From: Vandiemenella viatica
Taxonomy: Eukaryota > Arthropoda > Insecta > Orthoptera > Morabidae
Direction: 5' to 3'
NCBI GenBank assembly: GCA_031002005.1
Contig: CM061918.1
Coordinates: 62,902,531-62,966,530 of the forward strand
DNA length: 64,000 nucleotides
The translations under genes were made by a program, and so were the position numbers. Within the stretch, counting starts at the first letter, position 1; every line of letters begins with the position of its first letter. Positions 55,961 through 64,000 of the stretch are shown here, one piece after another. The notes beneath the pieces were generated by a model that did no database searches, was not told where the DNA came from, and worked only from the letters and a program-made list of their open reading frames with translations.

Positions 55961-56374
55961 CTGCTGTCATAGACAACATCTTTCGATTTCAAGACGTCCA
56001 CTGTGAGGTAACTTCCAACTCCACCATAAGCCATTCGGGAAACTATCCACCAGTTTGTATTATTATTGACAGTTACACCTCCACCTACAATTGAACAAAA
56101 TTAATTTTCTTACATACCTGGTAGAGTAAAGGGGAAAAATAATTATGTCTTTCATAGTCCATTTTTAACCAATGACCGTATTGCGAGAAAAATTTGGAAT
56201 AAACATCAACAAAAACAAAATAAAAGCATTGAACTCTAACAGAAATTATAGCAATAGTGTTGGAATAGGAATTCTGTTATTTAGGAATTCGAACTACAAG
56301 TGAACGATGTCGAAAGCAGTACTGCACTGGCGAAGAAAGCCTTCTTCTAAAACATGAATCATTCAGTTTTTTCC

Positions 56375-56605
56375 CCCCTATGACTCGGAGACAACGAGGT
56401 CATTACAGGCGGGAACGGATGGGGGCCAAGGAAAGGGAAGGAATTTTGCCGTGGCCTTTTAAACGAAGCATCCCGAAATCCGCCTGGAGTGATTTGGGGA
56501 AACCATGGAAAAAACAAATCTGGATGCCCGGACAGCGATTCGAACCCGCGTCCTGCCGAATGCGATGCCAAAGCGTCAACCGCTCTACCAGCACGCTCGG
56601 TAAAT
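56375..56605 (-). repeat. SINE family A (pairs with 35836-36062)
   Basis: Antisense, ends at the head ACCAGCACGCTCGGTAAA; B box complement GCGATTCGAACCC. Confidence 0.88.
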
Positions 56606-57004
56606 TCTTTATTCTCAAATAGAACACTTACAAAGATCTTTCTGACCATACCTATAGGGCATATCACTTTAGGGAAGAGAATCTTCTACTTTGAGGGCAC
56701 CAGATACGAAGAAATTTGGATCATTTGGACTTCGATGGCATGGAAAGATGCCGAAAATTAAGAAAGTATGAAAAGAACGTGTTTCGGAAATGAGGAATGA
56801 AGTTTGTGAAAGAGTACCAGAGAAGGAAGAGACAGGATGGCGGGTCAGATTTAAAAAAAAAAAAAAAAAATCAGAATGGTTCATTTGTTTTTAGAGAGTC
56901 GATATATTACTTTGGAAAACACTATCGACCTCACTTCAGTCTCATAATCATGATAAAACGCGCTCTGATTAAACACTTTTTGGAGCTATATGGCTCAGCG
57001 ATGT

Positions 57005-57195
57005 CCAATTTACTAAAGGCAGGCGGGTAGTATGGCCAAGGAATGGAAAGAGAATCACCCATGACCTTCCGAAGAGTGATTTCGGGAAATCATGGAAAAC
57101 CGAAATTTGGATTGCAGATCTGGAATCGAACCCGTGTCTTCCAGGTACGAAGTGGTTTCATGGACAATAGTAGCAAATATTTGGTGTTTGTGTGG
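57005..57195 (-). repeat. SINE family A, divergent (pairs with 35273-35455)
   Basis: Antisense of the left-arm copy, B box complement TGGAATCGAACCCGTGTC. Confidence 0.7.
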
Positions 57196-58429
57196 GTGAT
57201 TTCGTACATACATTATCTTTTATACCTGTCAAATTGACACATATTCTTCAGCCGGAGAAACCATGTAGATAGAAATGAGGTGAGAAGAGACTAAAATGTG
57301 GTTTTAACCTGGAAATGTTGGCAGAAGTATCCGGCAGATTGCCTGAATTCAGGGAACTGCTGACATAGCAAGTGATTTCGTATTGCAAGAGTTGGCACCA
57401 CTGCAAGCCAGATAGTGCCAAGTCAGAGTTGTTTGTTTACAGCGACATACATTCTGCTCCATGTTGCACTTTTAGTGTTCTTACCTCCGACGATACTGCC
57501 AGCCAGGTTACTTATTTCATGGAAAAATTAAAGTTCTCTTAGATACATAAAGAACTACGTGAGCATGAAAGATCTTCTATATTTGCTTAACCAGTCCATC
57601 ACCTACCTTCCATACAGATCGAAGTTGTATCTAGTACTGCTCAACATTTATAAGATAAAGGTGTGTATAGAGGTTTAGAAATGCAAGCGATAACCGCAGC
57701 AATATTTATTCACACAATGAGTATTGAAACTTATTGAGTTTAGTTTTATTACGACATTTATTTCATGCCAGTTTCTTTTTCATAACTGCACACCTTTGCT
57801 AGCTTGTTTAACTCATTAGTTATAACAACCTAACGTTCATGTAAGAGTTACAAACTCAAACACAGCTCCAAGTATTGTGATCTTAGTTTTTTTATTTTCA
57901 GATCGAAATTCGGAAGTGTACCATTTAGATATCTTGTTTGGCCATCTGTATTTCGGAATTTTCGGACTTTCAGGAGAAAAGTCTGGTCCATCCCAATTCC
58001 GCGTAAATGCAGAGTTGGTTCCCAATATCCTCATTCTGTCTCCACTCCAACGACTTCGACGAGTAGTAAAGAACCACAAAAAAAGTTTATTCTATATAGG
58101 CAAATTATCTGCGTATCAAACCAAGATATTTGTATCTTCCTTGTTTGTACAATTCTTTCAAAAACTGCACTCAAAGTCAATCATCAACACAAAGTCTATT
58201 TGCGTGAATTCACGCGAATGTAATTGAATTTGTTTATTTCTTATTTTTCCGAAATCGTTTCACTGAAAGCTCTTCAGCGTCTCTATCTGTTGAATGTGTG
58301 TATATGAGGATTATTTTCTTTTAGGCAACAAAATTATGCTATAAATACAGAATTACTTACATTTTCATTGATTCAAATTTGTGACTTACATGTATACACG
58401 TTAAACAAACATAACTGCTATATCAAATA

Positions 58430-58798
58430 TGAGGGAACTGAAATGGGATTCATTGCAGGACAGGAGGAGGGTGAAGAGTGTACAAGCGATACTGGCGATG
58501 AGGCATGGAAAGATATTGGTGTAGGTATGAAAAGTAGTTCATGGAAGGGAAGAGATGACTATGACCACAAGCTGTTACTCGATTTCAGGCACAAGGGTGT
58601 GGGAAGATTCTCTTTTTTAGGTAAGGATGTCAGGGATTGGAATGAGTTACCAAGGGGAATGATGAATAATTTACAAAAAACGGTAAAGGAATTTAAAGTT
58701 AAAATTTGCATAGGGCTAATGTAGGTGGGTGGAAGAAAGGGGGAAGATGGGTGTGTAGGTAAATTGCCAGCGGAGCATGCGCTCCATTGCAATTTAAT
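58430..58798 (+). pseudogene. CR1/L2-like LINE 3' end (right arm)
   Basis: MRELKWDSLQ then, after a small gap, TGDEAWKDIGVGMKSSSWKG to DWNELPRGMMNN, LQKTVKEFKVKI; hairpin GGAGCATGCGCTCC at 58773-58786 and tail. Pairs with 33632-34035. The mariner-like element begins seven bases after its tail. Confidence 0.87.
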
Positions 58799-58804
58799 TA
58801 AATA

Positions 58805-59644
58805 CAGGGCGGTCGCCGGGAAACGCAACCCACTGTTAGCGCTACAAGGAAGAAACTGCTCCCGGCGAGCGAGCGCTCAGTTTCCGGCATTGTTCGACCG
58901 TCGGCCGCGGACTATTTCATAATAATTACGCTTCATAAACTTGTGTGCTAAGCATTTAAATGTGACGTAATTCATTAGCTTACCTTATAAAAGATGCTGG
59001 AAGTGTTGACCCTCTTGTGTAATGCACATTTCACATCTTCTGAACATATTTCGAGACACACGCTGCCCTAACTGATGATTTTTTGGGTGACTGTTCTAGT
59101 CGAAAAGCGATATCGTCAATTTTCTCCTCTGTGAGAATACGGTTGACCGACAGTCTCTTTTTGTTAAAAAATGAACCCGTTTCTCTTACTTTTTTAACCA
59201 GACGCAGAATTGTTGATTTAGCTGGCAGTAAAGCGCCAGGAAATTCGCGACGAAATTTACTGCGATACTTTTTAAACGACTTCTTCTTCACATATGTATC
59301 GTAGAGAAATTTTCTTTGTTGCAAACTGTAACGTACCATAATTTTACTCACACTCAAACACGGTACAGATTAATAAGAGTATGAATCCCCAAACCAGCCA
59401 AACCGCAAAGAAACGTTTATTCACAACACTGATTAATAAGAGACTGAAGTCACAAACTATCTACAATGCAAAGAAACCGTTCTTAACAATGTAAGGGTCA
59501 CTGCACTGCACTGTTGGGGCAGCGGAGGTGTTAAACAGTACGGTGATTCACGGTGCCGTGTGGCGGGAGTTGCTGGCACGACTGACCGAGCAAGTTGCCG
59601 ACGGCAACAGACTGGGAGGGTAGCATTTTCCGGCGAACGCCCTG
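58805..59644 (-). mobile_element. Mariner/Tc1-superfamily element, private to the right arm
   Basis: TIRs CAGGGCGGTCGCCGGGAAAC and the complement of CAGGGCGTTCGCCGGAAAAT; TA at 58803-58804 and 59645-59646 is the target duplication. 840 bp; the transposase is cut short so it is non-autonomous. Absent from the left arm. Confidence 0.9.
59031..59357 (-). pseudogene. Transposase N-terminal HTH domain (DUF4817-type)
   Basis: A 108-codon minus-strand frame: MVRYSLQQRKFLYDTYVKKK, 'KKYRSKFRREFPGALLPAKS', TILRLVKKVRETGSF, RILTEEKIDDIAFRLEQSPK. This is the helix-turn-helix domain called DUF4817 found at the N-terminus of insect mariner-like transposases. It ends abruptly at VSKYVQKM; the DDE/D catalytic domain has been deleted. 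The frame is clean, suggesting a recently mobilised deletion derivative. Confidence 0.75.
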
Positions 59645-60127
59645 TACTAGCGGAGTTCCCAGCTTTGCCCGGTATAGTTGCTATAGATTTACCCGTAACA
59701 TATTTTTATTCCCGGAATGAGAAATATTTCATAAAATTCGCACCAACGTTTTTCGGAATTAAAGCAAACCTAGATTCATCCGCCCCCTACCAAGAAACAG
59801 GTGGGTTGAAGTTTATTTGCACGTACACTATTTTCATTCGTCCGAAAAGATTAATGTATATTAAGCTTTGTTAATTCGGTTAAGAAATTGCATTACTACA
59901 TTACTGAACAACGCTAGATTATGTTAGAAACTTACATTTGATGCAATTGAGAAGTGAGTGGATATACTTTTTGCTCGAAACGCCAGATACTTTAACTCCG
60001 CAGATTCAGCCTTTTATACAAATATTAAAAGTGAATCCGGAATAATATTATCGTAAACAGAAGACTAATGCTGAAGGCCCGAAACATTGTCCAGAGATCA
60101 TGCTCAAAGAAAATCTGTTGTTTTTAC

Positions 60128-60233
60128 GGCTATCTATGGCGTTTAAAAATTGAATATCCCGAATTATAGGAAATAATACTTCTAGATACGTCTATCTATA
60201 GCGTTTAAAAATTGAATATTCTGAATTAAAGGA
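60128..60233 (-). repeat. Two tandem units of about 60 bp (pairs with 25635-25742)
   Basis: ACGGCTATCTATGGCGTT and ACGTCTATCTATAGCGTT with GAATATCCCGAATTATAGG / GAATATTCTGAATTAAAGG follow each other. Confidence 0.75.
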
Positions 60234-60997
60234 AAGACCACTCCTTTCTCGCCTCTAATGACTTTGAGGTCGACGGACCGTGACTGCCTAAGCAAACAAA
60301 TAATCAAAACTTTTAAGAAAATACTGTTGAAATCTGACTATAATGAACAGCCGAACAACTTAAATGTCCTCCTGCCAACAACTCTAATTATACTTTTAGC
60401 CACAGACAAAAGGAAAAGTATTTAACGATATACTTATATTAAAAAAAGACATTTTTATATGATTCTATCCCATTAATCACGTTGTGTATTTAAACAAGCT
60501 CGCCTTTTTTCTGATAACAGATATAGAAGTCTGCAAACTCTGTTCACCTACAATAAAACGTCGGATCTTTTTCTAATGTTGAAATTCATTAACCACTCGC
60601 TGTTCTCACTTTTACGATAGATTTTATTTGTATTTGTTAGCAGTACAAAGAATGGGGAAAAACTGATATATTTTATTTTTTTAAGCAGTAAATGTATATG
60701 CGTTTAACTGTATTTGTACGTAACTACCTATAACGAAATTAATGATCTGTGTATGCAGGAGGTGCATAGAACTGTTTTTAGAATAAAACTCTGAAGAAAT
60801 TGTAATATGGAATGTATACATATGTCGAAGTTGAGATTGCAGTAAGGTGCGTGTTACCAAAAGCTGAAAACAATGAAAGACATAGCGTATTTACCCTGTC
60901 AACTAAGACAGTCTTCAATCACGGAGAAAGGTATGGTGAACAAATTCAGTTTAATGCAGAAATGGTTGCTCATATCATCCGAATGCCCCATTAGAAA

Positions 60998-61250
60998 TTA
61001 TTATTATTATTATTTACTGCGGCTTTACGCCTCGTCGACGGCTAAGGTAATTAGAGGCGGGATGGGACTCGGAACAAGGAACGGGAAGGAATTCGGCCAT
61101 GGCATTTTTGAAGGAAGCATCCCGGCAGTCAACCAGAATGATTTGGGAAACCATGGAAAACCCAAATCTGGATGCCCGGACGGGGATTCGAACCCTCCCG
61201 ATTGTGAGGCCAGAACGTTAACCGTTCTCCCACCACACTCGGTATCACAA
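60998..61250 (-). repeat. SINE family A (pairs with 24618-24866)
   Basis: (ATT)n then GCGGCTTTACGCCTCGTCGA, complete body, ends at the head near CCACCACACTCGGTATC. Confidence 0.92.
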
Positions 61251-61866
61251 ATTAAAGATCTGACACTCTAGCAGGGAGGGCGAGAATGGAAGACATCATC
61301 GCTAAACCTCAGTTGAAAAGCACATTAATAGTGACGTTCTTTGATCCATACTATAGACATCTGCGATGATAAACACAGAATTAAACATACACAACCATAA
61401 AAAAAGCTACAGCAAAAATAATACCAAACACGGGCCGATAAAACATTTGTTGCCTGCATCAAAGTCCGCTGAGGTTAGAAACCTCATCACTTAACTAGCG
61501 TTCAAAGCAAAGCGTCTGCGATTGTTGGCGCCGCGACTGGAATGCGTTCTCAGGTGTAGACGGCGCGCATACGTAATGTCGGCTGCAGACAACTTGTGTA
61601 AAACAGTGCTAGTATCACGTAAAGATGTAACACGGCAAAACGCACGGAACTAGTTGTAAAGTAATCTGCAAGACTCCATTACGTAAGAATCTCAAACTGT
61701 GTAAGCAACTGGCAGCAACTCAGCCTGACAAGTAAAGAAACAAACTATTTCTTGTTGCTAAAATAAAAGTAGAGTACCAATAGTTTTAAAATAAAAAGAG
61801 ACAAGATTGTAATCTAGTGCTATTAACATTCCATTTGTATATAGCTAATGTAGTCCAGAAAATGCA

Positions 61867-62108
61867 TTTTTTTTGTAACAGTTTAACGTCCCTTTTTAAC
61901 AACGTGGTCTTTAGAGACGGGAAAGGATGGGGGCAAGGAGTGGGAAGGAATTCGGCCATGGCCTTTTGAAGGAAGCATCCCGGCATTCACCTGGAGTGAT
62001 TTGGGGAAACCATGGAAAACCCAAATCTGGATGCCCGGACGGGGATTCGAACCGCTGTCCTCCCGAATGCGAGGCCAGAACGCTATCCGTTACACCACCA
62101 CGCTCGGT
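61867..62108 (-). mobile_element. SINE family A, private to the right arm, variant 3' tail
   Basis: CAGAAAATGCA at 61856-61866 and 62109-62119 is a perfect 11-bp target duplication; the left arm has the empty site at 23998-24008. Head and body are standard (B box complement GGGATTCGAACC) but the tail is different: in sense orientation, 'aagaccacgttgttaaaaag', then 'ggacgttaaactgttac' and A8, where other copies have 'gccgtcgacgaggcg'. Confidence 0.95.
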
Positions 62109-62189
62109 CAGAAAATGCAAGAAAAATTTAAATGCGGTGTAAGTGTTCAAGGAGAAAAAACCATTATTCTGCGATTTTGTGATCACACA

Positions 62190-62667
62190 AACCTGAAGGC
62201 GTTTAGAAATTACTGTACGGCATGAACAAAATACTGAGAAAAATTTGGAACAAATAAAAAGGAAAGACAGACAAAAGTCGAAAAATGTGCCAAAACCGAT
62301 AAAGTATAAAAATAAGATCAGATCTAACAGAATAAGTCGGAGAATTCTGTTATTTATCAATTAAATTACAGCCGATGGCCAATACAAAAACGATGTCAAA
62401 ACGAGAATAGCACTAACAAAAAGAGCATTTTAATACTGACATAGGATTCAAAAGTTACTAAAACTATGTACGGAGCACAGCACTTGGAATTCAGGAATAG
62501 CGAAAAGAAAATTGAAGCATTCGAAATATGGTGCTGTAGAAGAATGTTTCAAAATTAACCGAAGGGATTAAGAAACGGAGTGAAAGTGTTTTATAAAAGA
62601 TTGGTGAAGATAGACGTTTTTGGTAGTTTCACAGAAAGACGAGACAGGATGACTGGTCATTATTATT
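62190..62667 (+). pseudogene. RTE-like LINE remnant (pairs with 23457-23925)
   Basis: Codons for GMNKIL (62219), NDVKTRIALTKRAF (about 62390), KIEAFEIW-like (about 62505) and RRDRMTGH (about 62640) in order; stops throughout. Confidence 0.7.
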
Positions 62668-62890
62668 CCTTAAGGCATTGTACCTCATCGACGCCGATGT
62701 CATTAGAGGCGGTAAATGACTGCGGACAAGCAGCTGGAAAGCATTCGGCCATAGCCTTTTGAAAAAACCATCCCCGCATTCGGCTGGAGTGATTTTGGAG
62801 AAACCATGGAAAACCTGTGTCTGAATGGCTGAAATGGGTTTCGAACTAGCGTCCTCCCAAATGTTAGGCTCGAGCGTTACCATTCACCCA
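62668..62890 (-). repeat. SINE family A inside the RTE copy (pairs with 23218-23456)
   Basis: Antisense of the left copy with the same mutated B box (GGTTTCGAACTAG), confirming that the insertion is older than the separation of the arms. Confidence 0.85.
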
Positions 62891-64000
62891 CTAGTTCAGA
62901 ATTGTGGATCATAATTAAGGAGGTAATGACTATTTTGAGATTAAGATTGGAAGAGATTGGTGACTAAAGAAAAAAAAAAAAAACAATCCACAGACTAAAG
63001 ACAGAAAAAATAATATGGGGTGAGGGTTTGATAACTACGGGTCTTACAGCGTCCTTGCTCGATTTGGGCATTACATCATTGTTTCTGATTATGCAACCTC
63101 ATTTCTTAAGCATAATAATACGAAATACACAGAACGAAGATTAGACTTTACAAACAGATACTTATCCTTTCCCCTTAATATAGGGAGCAGCTACATTAAC
63201 CTTTAATGACGTGCTAATATCAGAATTTCGAAGTCTAAAAGCTAAGTCATCTGCGTATGTCACAAACTTTCTTGATTGACAGCCCAACCATGTGATCTGT
63301 AGAGCAGCATGCAATGGTGATAGTTTTTAAAAATGATTTTTATTATTTATTTATTTTTACTGTTAGTAAAATGATTTTCATTTGATAATTCGTTGTTAAA
63401 TTCTTAGTCTGAATGTAAATATGTATTGCCCAAACTTTTCTGGCTACTCTAATGGAGTCTACCTCAATGACACGGCTCCTACAGAAGGGCATAGCATAGC
63501 GTTTAACACTCGCGTTCATTGTGCAATGATGCAGGCAGTATATTCGGAGTATATGATTCCGAGAACTCTTCGAGTACGGTTCGTAACATTTTAACTAACA
63601 CTTTACTCGAGTTCCCACTAGCGTTAAATTGAAAATATGCGTCACTACAGAAGAATTACTTGCCGTACATGTTCCACGCAGCTCGCAAAACTATCACCGA
63701 TTAACCTGTGTTTCCACCCGATTTCCACTGTTCTGAATAATATAAAAAAGGATCTCTACAATACTGAACGCCCACCGCCAAAAATTTGATTGGTTCGTCT
63801 TTTTTTTTTTGGTTAGAGCATTACAACTCGTTGGCATAAATGTCATTATGTCCGGAGAGGTTTGGAGATCAGCGACATCGAGATATCCGCCAAACGGCTG
63901 ATCGTATGAACTATTCAGACTGCAGTGATTTCAGAATCTGAAACCGCGTCGTATCTGATGGTAGGAAACAAGGTCCGGCGCTCGTGCTAAGTACACTAGA

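Larger units (their letters stand above)
52078..64000 (-). repeat. Right arm of the giant inverted repeat
   Basis: Reverse complement of 22079-40575, starting at the base after the gap and continuing beyond the window. Differs by SNPs and small indels, a private SINE (61867-62108), a private mariner-like element (58805-59644), lack of the 7.4-kb block, and lack of the left-arm SINE at 37048. At about 54395-54425 it has about 25 extra bases flanked by TTTTAACTT repeats (antisense). Confidence 0.97.

Noticed and set aside
57877..58227. 116-codon ORF shared by the arms (34129-34515 on the left)
   Set aside because: AT-driven composition and frame differences between the arms; probably a by-product of old repeat sequence.
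60873..61271. Recurring pseudo-proteins with GKEFGHG and GNHGKPKSGCPDGDSNP motifs (also 24491-24985, 29601-29944, 35666-36025, 56380-56761, 61927-62225)
   Set aside because: They are antisense or sense translations of SINE-A; they follow the SINE boundaries and vary in frame.
1..64000. CRISPR arrays, prokaryotic operons, integrated virus
   Set aside because: No regularly spaced direct repeats with unique spacers, no ribosome-binding-site-led gene clusters, and no capsid, polymerase or integrase domains other than those of the transposable elements listed.

Overview
The window looks like a piece of a large, AT-rich, transposon-dominated arthropod genome, most likely an insect. No prokaryotic features are visible: there are no operons, ribosome-binding sites or dense long ORFs. 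What can be read is several families of tRNA-headed SINEs, 5'-truncated non-LTR retrotransposons (CR1/L2-like, RTE-like and Jockey-like), Tc1/mariner, pogo-like, hAT and PIF/Harbinger DNA transposons with their MITEs, and stretches of unique AT-rich DNA. I cannot name the species. Apart from one retrotransposon ORF1 there is no convincing full-length protein-coding gene; candidate host-gene signals are limited to a CpG-rich promoter/first exon (about 16.75-17.19 kb), a short signal-peptide-like exon (about 20.97-21.09 kb) and one unrecognised 82-codon ORF (8.5 kb).

The dominant structure is a very large inverted repeat. Positions 22079-40575 (left arm) are the reverse complement of 52078-64000 (right arm), and the right arm runs off the end of the window. 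The spacer (40576-51077) is followed by exactly 1000 N (51078-52077), and the right arm begins at the first base after the gap. By eye the arms differ by roughly 4-6% in the two stretches I aligned. They also differ by structural events: a SINE present only on the left (37048-37277), a SINE present only on the right (61867-62108, perfect 11-bp target duplication), about 7.4 kb present only on the left (26233-33630), and a TA-flanked mariner-like element present only on the right (58805-59644) at the exact junction where those 7.4 kb are missing. The simplest reading is two haplotypes placed head-to-head by a scaffolding error across the gap. A genuine inverted duplication cannot be excluded from sequence alone.

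Layout. 1-5.3 kb: hAT-like repeats, a palindromic element, a LINE 3' end, a degenerate MITE, and a terminal-inverted-repeat element holding three 150-bp tandem units. 5.3-8 kb: a CR1-like LINE and a decayed Tc1 element. 8-12.2 kb: mostly unique DNA. 12.2-16.7 kb: Tc1 remnant, two Harbinger-type MITEs, a small hAT-like MITE, and a Jockey-like LINE nested in an RTE copy. 16.7-22 kb: CpG-rich promoter candidate, an internally deleted Tc1 element, signal-peptide exon, hammerhead-like motif and a G/C minisatellite. 22-40.6 kb: left arm. 40.6-51 kb: spacer with CR1-like LINEs, two MITEs, hAT elements and the 5' half of a young-looking LINE with intact ORF1 running into the gap. 52-64 kb: right arm.

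The elements do not form a pathway. The window is a record of successive nested insertions, and target-site duplications let the order of several of them be read directly.
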